From Nageia nagi (lineage: Eukaryota > Pinophyta), in NCBI GenBank assembly GCA_050084985.1, contig JBITNC010000002.1, forward strand, positions 28,458,001 to 28,522,000: 64,000 nt of DNA, written 5' to 3'. The notes under the pieces are model-generated. The model was given only the letters and a program-made list of their open reading frames with translations, had not been told where the DNA came from and searched no databases. Both the position numbers and the translations under genes were made by a program. Of this stretch, positions 34,401-44,774 are shown in pieces (the stretch's first letter is position 1; each line of letters opens with the position of its first letter).

Positions 34401-34821
34401 CTCTTCAAAAACAGCTCTTGGCTTGGATCTTGACACCTTTTTCTATCTTTCAAGTGTCCATTCCCCTAGAGGCATCAAAAATACCTCATCTCGTCCCTTC
34501 CAAACAATTCTCTTTGTTGCCCTAAAAAAAATTGAGGCCTCCAAAATTTGAAATTTTGGGGTATGTTTTGCGCGCACAACAAACCCTCCACACTCCACAT
34601 GTTGCACCAAATGATGCCTTTAGGACACCCAGCTCCACTGACAACTCTATAGATCTCTTCCTTCTTCTCCTTCAGCAATAGTATCATAGGCACAACCCTT
34701 AAGGACTAACAAGATCTCTACCTAATGCAAAGAGCACCTACATGCGCTCTCTCAAATAGACCCAAGATGACCCTTCCCTCACCGCTTTCCTTAGGGTTTG
34801 GATCACTTTTGTATGGATCTA
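34401..34821 (+). other. Left half of the element B target: retroposon-like end
   Basis: Non-coding. With 40550-40690 it forms the pre-insertion sequence, since ATCTA at 34817-34821 is duplicated at 40550-40554. The joined region resembles 10641-11150 and may be a LINE-type 3' end. Confidence 0.4.
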
Positions 34822-35755
34822 TGTAATGTACCTTTCTAGGGTTTATCCAATTAACTACTTGATCATGCATTCATTCGCAAATTAGGGCATCATAGTAAAT
34901 GTTCATTAACCATCCAAACATGTGCTCAAAATTGAAATATAACGACAGTAGCCAAATCTGATATAAATCTCATATAACATGCGAATATGACCAATCTAGG
35001 GCACAATTTCAGATCTATAACATAACAAAAATATATAGGAACATTCATTCACATTCAAGACGCAATACAAGAACCAAGATCATAAATAATCAACCAAGAA
35101 TAAGTATAGGGTTGTAACAAGACTGTAACAAGTTCTAGGGTAAAGCCTAAGACTCAAAGATGCTCAATCTAGACTCCTCAAGGCTGGCGCAAATCCCAAG
35201 GAGGATCCCAAGCTTGGCACAAGTCCCAAGATGGTTCCCAATGGTTGGCGCAAGCTTACAAATGGCAAAGATGGATGGCGCAAGTTTTCCAAGTGATGTA
35301 GAAGCGTAGAAGAGCCACTTCTAGGCTAAGGAGCAACCTTAAGCCCTACAAGGTAGAGAAAGGAAGCATCCCCAAACTCTGAATGATCCAATATCAAATG
35401 CACAAGATGATCCTTCAAGTGGCCATAATCCATGCTTATATAGGTCTCCAAACTTGCAAATATGTCCCCCAACAGGCAGCTGACTAGGAGGGGAGTAATA
35501 ATAAAACATTAAATAACTCCCAACCTTCCTAACATGGCCAACTTGGTGCAAGGGTGATAGTTTATCATAATGGCCTATTTAATTGGCCCAAATAAATATA
35601 TAATTTGCCCTTATTGAGCGTTGCCTTTGAGGCACAAGTGTAAATATGATAAATAAATAATTTGACAAGTAAAACACTCCTAATCTAAATAATAAAATCC
35701 ACAATGAATAGGCATGGGGGGTGACTTCTAGATGTTTCAAATTGGGGACATTAGA
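34822..35755 (-). repeat. 3' LTR of element B
   Basis: 934 bp. Compared with the 5' LTR it lacks about 66 bases around 35030 (the CTAATCCGTATACATTCC part of 39770-39830) and has TCTAATG in place of TGTAATG at its inner end. TATA box at 35435-35442. Confidence 0.92.
35435..35442 (-). promoter_or_regulatory. TATA box in the element B LTR
   Basis: The minus strand reads CCTATATAAGCATGG. The equivalent site in the 5' LTR (about 40230) is changed to TTACATAAG, so the copy in the promoter position appears weakened. Confidence 0.5.
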
Positions 35756-35770
35756 AGTCCTCCCTCCTCA
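35756..35770 (-). other. Polypurine tract of element B
   Basis: The minus strand reads TTTGAGGAGGGAGGACT right up to the 3' LTR start; plus-strand DNA priming is the known role of such tracts. Confidence 0.8.
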
Positions 35771-35971
35771 AATTGCTTGCCCCCACGCAATTTCAAACGC
35801 ATTCCAAAGTGGCACTTGTTTTCTTGCATAGCCTTCAAGTGTACCAAGCCACCCAAGTGTCCCAAGTGGTGCTTGATTCCATGACTGACCTCTAAATATG
35901 CTTGCAAATGGTCCAAGTAATCCTCATAACAATCCCTTGGCATTATCAAGAAAATACAATCATGGAGGCAG

Positions 35972-36472
35972 CTATCCCAAGGTGAAGAAGCAAAAAATGT
36001 TGATGATGCATGTTTTTTCAACCTCCAACTGTGTGCCTTGCTTCCAAACTGATCCCAATGCCTTGTTGTCCCAAGAATGTGGAAAATCACAAATGATAAG
36101 GTGATGGTCTGACTTATTTCCAAATGCTCTCTCTTCATTGGATCTTGTTGTCATGTCTCTTGTGCTAATTGTACTGAACTTGGTAGGGATGTTCCCAATC
36201 AAAACAAGGTATAAATCAGTCAATAGGGGACTGATTTTTGAGTCCACAAACTGTGTCTTCTTATCAGCAATCTTTAACTCAAATTCTTCAAAAGTTTCCC
36301 AAACTGAACTGTATTTGTTTGTGCCTAAATCATGGGGAAGTAATACATTTAATGTCCATAAACCTTTGATGTATACCTTGATTTCCAATGCTATGAGGTT
36401 GTAGTGACATGTTGTGCTCCCTTTTAAACAATGCACTTGGCTGCCCCAATCTTGGGTGCATATCAACCACAA
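35972..36472 (-). CDS. Open frame in element B, unknown
   Basis: 166 codons ending 200 bases before the 3' LTR. No recognised domain. With neighbouring frames (36330-36572, 36609-36884, 36700-37002) it looks like the decayed distal part of the element's coding region; 36555-36640 carries the third copy of an internal repeat. Confidence 0.35.
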   Translation of the reverse strand: MWLICTQDWGSQVHCLKGSTTCHYNLIALEIKVYIKGLWTLNVLLPHDLGTNKYSSVWETFEEFELKIADKKTQFVDSKISPLLTDLYLVLIGNIPTKFSTISTRDMTTRSNEERAFGNKSDHHLIICDFPHSWDNKALGSVWKQGTQLEVEKTCIINIFCFFTLG

Positions 36473-37004
36473 ATATGTCTCTTACTTTTGCAATCGAAAG
36501 TGAAGGAATGAAAGAGGGTGTATAGTCGTTATAAGGATGCAAAGGGCTGTCATACCTTCTTGGAAATATCATACCTTGCTGTTCAACATCTGAGTGTAGG
36601 GAAAGAGACTAGTTTGCTTCTTTGAGTATGCCTTTTCCTTGCCACTCCTCCTTTCTAGTCTTTGTATGAAGCAAGCTTTTGATACCATGCTCCAACCACC
36701 TATATCCAAGCTTCATTGTGGCCCAAGGAGGTGATGCAAAATGGTATACTGCTTTCAAACTCCGGAGCACTGTAGTGGTTCTTGTGAGTGATAGAGGGGT
36801 TGAGTTTTTTCCCCAATGTGTGCCTTTGGCCTTCATTAACACTGCTGCAAATTTTATGAATGCTGATGTCCCATCTAGTGGCAATAAGCTTCATTTGTTT
36901 GCCTCCAACTTGAAGTGGAGACCAAAGTGATGTAACCATACTATTACAAAAATCAGAACTGATCCTGAACTTTATCAATACTGAGTTTATTGTTGTTGGC
37001 ACTG

Positions 37005-38387
37005 TTATACCCCCCTTGAAAAGGTGTCATGGCTGATTGGAGTCCTTTTCAATCTATTAACAGTTGTCAAAGGGTGTGTGGCATTGATGTCTCTCAAAGT
37101 GATGATGGTGTGGTTTCCAAAGATTAATTCAGGGTCTCTAATTGTCCACTTGCACCTAGTTGAGTATCCCTTAACTTTGAAAACATGTTTGGCGGTTTTA
37201 CCAAGAGAACGGTATGGTCCCCTTGTACCCTCTCTAAGAATGATAGGTGAAACCATGCAACACTAATGACATACATGCATACAGGAAAAATCACTCAAAT
37301 AAAATAACCTTTCCAAAAGATTGGTTGTCGCCCCATGGGCTACCATACAATCTTGTTCAATATTTCCAAAATTTATACCTCCATACTCTCTTCTATCATT
37401 AATTGCCATTAAAACCTGATCAACCCTTCCCTTATCGGTATCCACCTTTTCAATTAAAACATCACCGCTACCAAAGTCTGAAGTAATGTGAGGCAGACCA
37501 TCAAATTTTCCTGTTTTGTGCTTTCCTCGATTTGACTTTCCAAAACCTTTGGATGAATCTTTAGGGTCATGGTCATTATAGTTGGTCTCCCATGTGAATG
37601 TATGGAAATGCATGGTTTGAAATAGTCCATGATTTACTGAAGCTTGATTTATAATCGAAGAGTCTTCTTGGTTGTACCCATGGTGATCATTGACAACAAT
37701 AATAGCACTTTGATCATTATAGTGCTTTGCCCTTTTGAGGCATTCATGAGACATAGTCTTAAACAGAGGTTTTTGAGGATAAAATAATAGGTGCGAAGCG
37801 GTCCAATCTCTTCTTCCATCATCTGTCATATCTTCATGAATGGAGCTGAAATATAGAAGAAAACCTGAGTGTAAATTTGAGCCATCAGTAAACTCAATGT
37901 TTGGATTAAACAAGGGCCCCTCCACACACTTCATCATCATTGTTTCTTGCTGCTGTCCATAAACTGAGTGTAATAACAGGATCAGATTTTTCTTTCCAAT
38001 CATGCCATCAATTTCGCCAAGTGGGACATGTAGGGCATCCATACAAGTGACCCTAAATGTTCCCACCAATGTGGACATGCTAAGTCTCAATTTGATCAAC
38101 CTATTGCCTCTCATTATTGCAAACCAAGGAGAGGAAATGAAACATAGTGTACTGCTGTAATAAAAATCATTGGTACAGCCATACCTTTTTGAAGATATCA
38201 CATGCTGCTGTCCAAAATCAGAATGTAGTAAGAGAGCATGATTTGTTTCTCTGATCATGCTATCATCCCCACCATGATTATGAGGAAGGTTCTTTGGTAC
38301 CATTGTATGAAGTGTTCCTTTAACTTGGTGTTTCATTGGTCCATGTCCCATTCCCAATGCATCCCAAATTGAGTTAATTAAACTCAA
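37005..38387 (-). CDS. Long frame of unknown function in element B, one internal stop
   Basis: Open from 38387 to 37263 (374 codons), then one stop and, in the same frame, 83 more codons to 37005. No ATG sits at its 5' end: it begins at a TTG overlapping the stop of the 38384-38731 frame, so the two were probably one frame before a small shift. No motif of RT, integrase, protease or envelope is seen. It contains a repeat: ALLLHSDFGQQ preceded by DSMIRETN, and ILLLHSVYGQQ preceded by DGMIGKKN, with a third relative at 36555-36640 (SLSLHSDVEQQ). His, Asn, Asp and Ser are frequent. Possibly a captured host segment or an element-specific structural protein. Function unknown. Confidence 0.5.
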
Positions 38388-38731
38388 TATACTGTTATAG
38401 AAATCAGAAATGTTGTAGTACCTTTGTGAGTGGGAATGTGGCTAAATCGTGCCTCAAATGTGTGCCCTTGAACTTCCTTTATGCTGAGTGCACTGCTGCA
38501 AAAATCAGAAGTGTTGTAATGTCTTTTATGAGTGGTAATTTGGCTGGTCAATGACCTTAAAGAGTACCAAGATGAATCCATAAGTGGTGCACCCCTTTTG
38601 AAACTCTTCAAAGTCTTCTCAAGAATGGGTTTACCATGCTGATGTTGTGCTACTCTTTCTTCAGTGCCAACTTCTAGACTTGTCACATCTTCTTCACTTG
38701 TCATGGTTCCTACACAAGGCTTGTGAACCAA
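38384..38731 (-). CDS. Open frame upstream of the long unknown frame in element B
   Basis: 115 codons, overlapping the next frame by four bases. The C-terminal half has two related phrases, HKRHYNTSDFCSSALS and HKGTTTFLISITVY, matching DNA repeats at about 38490-38530 and 38388-38425 (ACTGCTGCAAAAATCAGAAG and ACTGTTATAGAAATCAGAAA). No recognised domain. Confidence 0.4.
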   Translation of the reverse strand: MVHKPCVGTMTSEEDVTSLEVGTEERVAQHQHGKPILEKTLKSFKRGAPLMDSSWYSLRSLTSQITTHKRHYNTSDFCSSALSIKEVQGHTFEARFSHIPTHKGTTTFLISITVY

Positions 38732-39006
38732 GTCATCTTCTTGCGGAAAGATGTCATCCTTCCTTTCATCATATTCTTCCTTTCAGGGCATATTGATGAT
38801 CTCAATCATGTCATCAATTCCACTAATCATAGAAATCTCATTTTATTTATCTATTAGAGTCATTGTTTTGTTCTTTTCCTCATGCTCAACATTATCAATA
38901 GTAGTTGTATGTATATCTATAAAATCATTTGGAATTCCATCATACATATCTCATGAGATAAGGTGTTTTCTTCATGTGATTCGAGTTGCTCTTCTTCTCT
39001 AATCTC

Positions 39007-39300
39007 CTAATTCTTCTTCTCAAATCGTTCACGGATCTTTTGGCTGAAGTCTTTGAAAGTGATGATGTGTTCAAGGCCCAAAGTGGTAAGGCCATTGTAC
39101 CACCATTCATCCGCAATACCTTCAAGGTGGAGTGAAGCATACTGAATTACATCCTTCTCATTCATCGAACGGAGGGTGAAGTATGCTCTCATCTTTTGTA
39201 GCCATACTTTGATGGAAATGTTGCTTCCATTGAACATGAACACTTGCAATTGCTTGTAGTACTTGCTTCCTTCGTCAATCTTCTTCCCAAAAAACTTCAA
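39007..39300 (-). CDS. gag: gag capsid segment of element B
   Basis: 98 codons reading a retrotransposon gag capsid domain: F.GSNISIKVWLQKMRAYFTL, then ASLHLEGIADEWWYNGL and FKDFSQKIRERF. The start lies about 240 bases after the primer site; the frame stops at 39007 after ERFEKKN and no zinc knuckle follows. It is the same family as the gag of element A (4372-4800) and the fragment near 58500. Gag proteins package element RNA in virus-like particles. Confidence 0.75.
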   Translation of the reverse strand: MKFFGKKIDEGSKYYKQLQVFMFNGSNISIKVWLQKMRAYFTLRSMNEKDVIQYASLHLEGIADEWWYNGLTTLGLEHIITFKDFSQKIRERFEKKN

Positions 39301-39537
39301 ATATCCGTCAAATAAAACCGCTTGTCTAAATTCATCACTTTTTGCTTGGTATTATGCGAAATGGTCATCCATTTTATGCTCTTGCAAGAACATGGGTGAT
39401 GACTTGGAATCTTTTGATGGGGTTGAGCGAGCCCATAAACCTTGTTTACAAACTAAGCTAACAAATCGTACATATACTTCAACTAATCTTGACGAATAGC
39501 TATCTCTCTAATTCCTCACAATCTAGCAAGAGTTAGA

Positions 39538-39549
39538 GCTCTAATACCA
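39538..39549 (-). other. Primer binding site of element B, initiator tRNA-Met type
   Basis: TGGTATTAGAGC on the minus strand, one base from the 5' LTR, carrying the same C-to-T variant as element A. Confidence 0.88.
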
Positions 39550-39550
39550 C

Positions 39551-40549
39551 TGTAATGTACCTCTCTAGGGTTTATCCAATTTCTTACTTAATCGCGCATT
39601 CATTCACAAATTAGAGCATCAAAAAATGCTCATTAACCATCCAAACATGTGCTCAAAACTGAAATATAACAGCAGTAACCAAATCTGATATAAAGCTCAT
39701 ATAACATGCGAATATGACAAATCTAGGGCACAACTTCAGATCTGTAACATAACAGAAATATAGCTTCAAAACACTCTAATCCGTATACATTCCGATGCAC
39801 AATGAAGATAATAGCATAGCAGATATATATAGGAATATACGTTCACATTCGAGACGGAATATAAGAGCCAAGATCATAAATAATCAACCAAGAATAAGTA
39901 TAGGGCTGTAACAAGCCTGTAACAAGTTCTAGGGCAAAGCCCAAGACTCAAAGATGCTCAATCTAGACTCCTTAAGGCTGGCGCAAATCCCAATGAGGCT
40001 CCCACGCTTGGTGCAGGTCCCAAGACGGATCCCAAAGATTGGCGCAAGCTCACAAATGGAAAAGATGGATGGCGCAAGTTTTCCAAGTGATGAAAAAGCG
40101 TAGAGGAGCCACTTCTAGACTAGGGAGCAGCCCTAAGCCCTTAAAGGTACAGAAGGGAAGCATCCCTAAACTCCGAATGATCCAAGATCAAATGCACAAG
40201 ATGATCCTTCAAGTGGTAACGATCCATGCTTATGTAAGTCTCCAAACTTGCAAATATGTCCCCCAACAGGCAGCCGACTAGTAGGGGAGGAATAATAAAA
40301 CATTAAATAGCTCCCAACCTTCCTAACATGGCCAACTTGGTGTAGGGGTGATAGTTTATCATAATGGCCTATTTAATTGGCCCAAATAAATATATAATTT
40401 TCCCTTATTGAGCGTTGCCTTTGAGGCACAAGTGTAAATATGATAAATACATAATTTGACAAGTAAAACACTCCTAATCTAAATAATAAAAGTCACAATG
40501 AATAGGCATGAGAGGTGACGTCTAGATGTCCCAAATTGGGGGCATTACA
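39551..40549 (-). repeat. 5' LTR of element B
   Basis: 999 bp, TGTAATGCCCCC to GTACATTACA on the minus strand. It is close to the left LTR in order and wording (TAGGGTTTATCCAAT, ACATGTGCTCAAAA, GGCCAACTTGGTG) and adjoins ATCTA at 40550. Confidence 0.92.
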
Positions 40550-40829
40550 ATCTATTTGCCTTGTGTTATTTTATGCTTTCTTTAAGATGGGCCCTGTAGG
40601 GGCTTTGTTAGTTTCTTGACCATGCTTGTACATGCTAGTCCCCTTGACCACTTTTGGTCACCCAAAAACAGTAATATAGTTTCTTTCTTTTTATCTTTGG
40701 CATGTGACCAATATGCATTGCAAAAAAATCAGTAATATAGTTTCTTTCTTTTTCTAGTCAAAGGAATGCTTGCCTTCAACATTGCAAAAAATATATTTTC
40801 TCTTTTAGAGAAATTATTGACAAAAATAA
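40550..40829 (+). repeat. Retroposon 3'-end module, right half
   Basis: TTTTATGCTTTCTTTAAG, CTTGTACATG, TTTTGGTCACCCAAAAACAG and AGTAATATAGTTTC repeated at 40668 and 40731 (about 63 bases apart). Similar to 10900-11110. Confidence 0.45.
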
Positions 40830-41159
40830 TTAATTTAATTGGTCTAACAAATTCTCTACTACATTAGCACCAATCTTGTCTTTGAAAATGTGAATATCAA
40901 AATTGACTTGTATCTTAAATGGTGTTAATCCTCCAAAGGGCTTTCCAAAGAATGGTGTTCCTCTTTGCATGAGTGGTTCAAACTTCTCCCTCATCTCTTT
41001 CTTAAGCTCTTCCAAAGATTTTTGCACCATTGTTTTGATTGCTTCTTCCGTGATACTCCTATCCATTTGAGATTGCTTGGAACAATGACAAAGATACTCT
41101 GAAGGGGTTTGAGTCTCTGATCCAAGCTTTTTATAATTTGGCATTGTGTTAGTAGGCAT
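40830..41159 (-). pseudogene. gypsy gag N-terminal fragment
   Basis: 110 codons on the minus strand beginning about 20 bases after a primer site. It reads a charged segment (SLEELKKEMREKFEPLMQ) and FGGLTPFKIQVNFDIH, as at the start of gypsy-type gags upstream of the capsid. The frame is cut at 40830, where AT-rich sequence begins. It is a different gag family from elements A and B. Confidence 0.55.
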
Positions 41160-41177
41160 GCAACTAAGGATAGACTA

Positions 41178-41189
41178 ACTCTAATACCA
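41178..41189 (-). other. Primer binding site of the gag fragment
   Basis: The minus strand reads TGGTATTAGAGT, preceded by CACCAATTTGGAT (probable LTR end at about 41191-41200). The LTR continues to the right, with TATATATAAAAG near 41345; its far end is not defined. Confidence 0.6.
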
Positions 41190-41570
41190 ATCCAAATTGG
41201 TGAGATAAATCCACTGAAAAAACATTAAGTTCATGAATTTGATGTATTGTGAATTATGAACATCCATAGGAAGAACATAAGAAACAAGTATATACATAAT
41301 TTGAGCTCATATGTTGTCTTTCTCTTGGATGAATGTTTAAGTTATATATATAAAAGAGCTCAGCTAAATAAGGTAAGTAGTTTGTATTGTTAGAAGTGAG
41401 CACAACAAAGTCTTTTTGCAGAGATTTATGGCAGGATATCTCTGTGAAAAACAGATTCCACTATGATCTCTGTGCAGAGGACTATTAGACTCTGGATGCA
41501 AACTGAGTTTTCTTTGGTGTCTTCTCTTCTTCCTCAAACCTCCTTGACTGAAGAAAGAGTTGTATTTGGT

Positions 41571-42210
41571 GACCATTCTATGCTTCGGGATGCATGTAGA
41601 CAGTCCCTTATTCTTTCACTTGATGTGGGAATTTGAAAACTCATAATTGATGACCTTTCAAGCTCCTGTACACAATACAAAATCGCAGGAAGCAGTATTG
41701 ATTGTTACGAGCAGAAGATTTTTTTCGTGAAGATTCTCAGCAAAATGAGCTTCTGAATGCATTTTCAATGAGGTCAAACAAAGCTATGGTTAGAAAGTTA
41801 ATGCTTGTGGAAGTTGACCTCCAAGTATGTGCGATGCATGATGAAACAAGGATAAAACAAGTACAATAAATTTGGAGGATCAAATGTGACCATTCCATGA
41901 TTCTGAATGCATGTATACAGTCCCTTGGTATTTCACTTGATGAGGGAAGTTAAAACTCATAATTGATTACCTTTTAAGATCCTGTAGACGATGCAAAACT
42001 GCAGGCAGCAGTATGGATTGTCACAAGCACAAGTTTTTTTTTGTTTAGATTCTTAGCAAAACAAGCTTGTGAATGCGTATTCAATGAGGTCAAACAAAGC
42101 TATGGTGAGAAAGTTATTGCTTGTGAAAGCTGACCTCCAAGAATGTGCAACACACAATGAAACAAGACTTAAACAAGTATAATAAAAAATTTTGGAGGAT
42201 CAATTGTATG
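41571..42210. repeat. Tandem duplication, about 317-bp unit
   Basis: 41571-41887 and 41888-42210 share CATGTA(G/T)ACAGTCCCTT, GAGGTCAAACAAAGCTATGG and TGACCTCCAAG(T/A)ATGTGC in order. Divergence is clearly higher than in the 245-bp duplication, so it is older. Non-coding. Confidence 0.9.
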
Positions 42211-43371
42211 CCTTGGAAGCTTAACTCGTGGATCAAATTTTCAGTCCCATTAAACTGCTTTGGTCATCTATAGAGATTAAACCATCTTGCTCTTTCTAGA
42301 TATAATAATAAGGATGATTTTTGTTCATCTGTAGGACACTGGGATTTGCAAAGAATAAACTCAATGATCGCAAAGTAATCGTGTGTCCTTTTCATGTTCT
42401 AAGTCATCTTACTTCCATCATGGCTATAAATATTACATGTAATTCATCGCCTTAGAAATAAGGAAACATAAATGGTGTGGGAGCTTTTTGATATCTATAC
42501 AATTATAGCTTGACGAAAACTTTCCTTTTCACAAATGCAACTTACCATATGTGGGAATAAAGGCAAAGAGGACTTCCAAAGCAGTCTATCTAATTGTTCG
42601 ATGTTGTCACATTCTGCAGTAACGTGCTCTTACCTGGTCAGATACGGTTTTGTATTTTAAGCTCCTGGACTAATTAAGGCCTGATAAAAAGTGATCGATG
42701 TTCTCAGAAATGGTTTGGATTAAGTACGGTTTCTTTGAGTTGTTGACTAGTTATTATTGTTAACTATAACAACTTTGAACTCTGTCCTTTTCGCTGATCT
42801 TTTTAAATGCTTTATCAGCTTTGGACTTAGTTTTTTGGGACTCTGGCACCTGCTTTCAGAGCTTTTAAGTACTTCAAATATTTAGATTGCAAGATTAAGG
42901 TGCACTTTTCAACCCTAAATATTTTATGTTGTCTACAGTCGATTATCAAGAGTTATGATTGTCCTGCAGATGCAATGAGCATAGTTTAATAAGTATGTCA
43001 GCACCTTGTCCATATGAGTACCACTCAGCCTTATATGTCTAACAGTTGATTACCGTTTTCATAAAAGTTTCCTTTCAACATTTTTACTTGCTTGTCGTCT
43101 AGTCAGGTATTCTAACTGAATGATTTCTGTCCAAAGGATAAAAAGCATTGCATCACGAGTCATGCTTCCCATGATGCAAATTGAAAGATTATGATTATAA
43201 TATTGAACATAACAAAGGCGAGAATTGTTGGTTCCACAATCATTGTCATAATAAAGTATTTTTGTATAGCTTTGGCAGGAACAATCTTAGCTGTAATGCA
43301 AGAACCAATCTATACAAATAACATAAGACATGAAATAATACCATCATATAATCTATGATTTTTGCAGGTAC
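42211..43371. other. Intronic non-coding sequence beside the exon
   Basis: AT-rich, no coding motif seen on either strand. Confidence 0.45.
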
Positions 43372-43518
43372 CTGAGTATTTCGCATAAAGGGAGATCCAA
43401 ACATTTCCACCAATATAAGAGTACAGAAGACTACAAAGCCAAGACCCACGTAATACCTATGGCCAAATGGAAGTTTCACATCACCATTCCCTGTGCACAA
43501 TGTCTTGGACGTTAGCAC
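43372..43518 (-). CDS. Exon of a NAT/NCS2-like nucleobase transporter
   Basis: On the minus strand an ACTTGCAG acceptor (ending at 43519) precedes 147 bases, 49 codons in phase 0, then a GTACCTGC donor. It reads TSKTLCTGNGDVKLPFG, the helix YYVGLGFVVFCTLILVEMF and the motif FGSPFMRNTQ. The helix-GSP(F/I)M arrangement matches the central part of NCS2/NAT purine or ascorbate permeases, best the uric acid-xanthine (UapA-like) branch. The frame is intact. The downstream exon is 28957-29073, across a 14.3-kb intron; upstream exons were not found before 44680 and may lie beyond the copia element or outside the window. The alternative is an old gene fragment, but clean splice sites on both exons argue against it. 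Confidence 0.65.
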
Positions 43519-44682
43519 CTGCAAGTCCCAAATTAATTATCAGCATTTGAATAGTTCAACTATCTTAAGTGATAAAGCAATTCAATAATTAATTCCATCA
43601 AATTATATAATTGAGGAATAACGTACACACAACTAGAGACACACATACACACTTGTTGGATGGTTGCTCCATAAATTTGACATTGAAAAGGATTGTATTT
43701 AGTAGGTCCATCAAAACTCTTTTATTTGGTTAAGGAAATATGATATGGGGTTCAATCATTTTTTTACCTATGGTACTTTGGTCTTATTGAACTACTTGCT
43801 TCACCGGGTAAATCTAGGGCCTTCCTAATTATTCATCACTTGCATGGCCATAGTATATAGCTGGGTACAAGAACTAATGCAAATCAAAGTCTCCAATTTT
43901 CTAGATTGCAATATCAAATGTATCCGATAATAACAGTAAAAAGGAATGCCCATGTAACTAGGGTAAACAAATTACTGGGAGATACATTTCTAACATGTCA
44001 GACTGGAAATTTTATGGTAAGAGCTTGACGGTTGTAATTAATTGGTTAATGCGTTGGTAGCAGAAGCATTGCAAAAAGAAACGTGACTGTTAATACTTAA
44101 ACCCAATGTCACTCATTAAATTATGACATCAAGCATTCACAAACTATGAGTGGTCTTACGTCACTAGCATTTATATGTCAGAGTTTCATTTTATTCATCA
44201 ACAAATTTCTAATTCCAACTAAAAATGATGAATGTTGGCAATCCAAACTATATCCAAATGCAGTCAACATTCATAAACAATGAGTCATGTTGAGATTCAA
44301 TGGTCAGTAACCTTGTCAAGAAGCTTATGGAAATTGATTTCCAAGGGCTTCATTAAAGCAAAAGAAAAATGTACCAGTATTTGTGGTTCATGACCTACAT
44401 AAGAAGTGGTGACATGAGAATGGAGATAAGCTTAATAATACAGTTCAAGCTACAGCAGTAGAAATACTCTTTATATACAAGAACAGTTCTAAGGACACTG
44501 AAAAGTTTATGTTATCCCTATGTTCCAAGAATTTTTTGGGACAAGGATGGCGAGGTAGAGTCGTATGTATCCTCAAAACTGTACAGCTTGGGCTCAATTT
44601 TGGGTACAGGAGTACGACAATATTAAAATATAAAAAAATTAGCAATTGCAACATTGCACAATGGGTACACTGAAAGAGAAAG
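43519..44682. other. Non-coding, presumed intron upstream of the transporter exon
   Basis: No exon or element end was identified. Confidence 0.4.
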
Positions 44683-44774
44683 ATTTTTTTTTTTTTTTTG
44701 AATGAAAAAAACTTTGTAATAATGTAAAATCTTTTTCATACAAAAAAAGAGGTGGATGGAATTAAGCACACCCC

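Larger units (their letters stand above)
34822..40549 (-). mobile_element. LTR retrotransposon B: gag plus an unknown long frame, no pol; complete with target duplication
   Basis: Minus-oriented. The LTRs (34822-35755 and 39551-40549) begin T(C/G)TAATG and end in a GGTACATTACA-type terminus on the minus strand. Perfect 5-bp target duplication ATCTA (34817-34821, 40550-40554). The primer site TGGTATTAGAGC (39538-39549) is identical to that of element A, and the purine tract GAGGAGGGAGGACT abuts the 3' LTR. About 3.8 kb of interior encodes a gag capsid segment, then a long frame of unknown function. No protease, RT, RNase H or integrase motif is visible. Structure and shared primer site fit a non-autonomous element mobilised in trans. 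Confidence 0.93.
29074..43371 (-). other. Apparent 14.3-kb intron of the transporter-like gene
   Basis: Bounded by a GTACCTGC donor (minus strand, 43371 downwards) and a TTGAACACAG acceptor (ending at 29074). Both neighbouring exons are phase 0. It contains an LTR-like repeat, tandem duplications, the complete element B and a gag fragment. Very long, retrotransposon-filled introns are well known in conifers. That the two exons belong to one transcript is inference from reading-frame and family logic. Confidence 0.5.

Noticed and set aside
37005-38387. Envelope-like protein in element B
   Set aside because: No signal peptide, fusion-like hydrophobic segment or transmembrane anchor can be seen.
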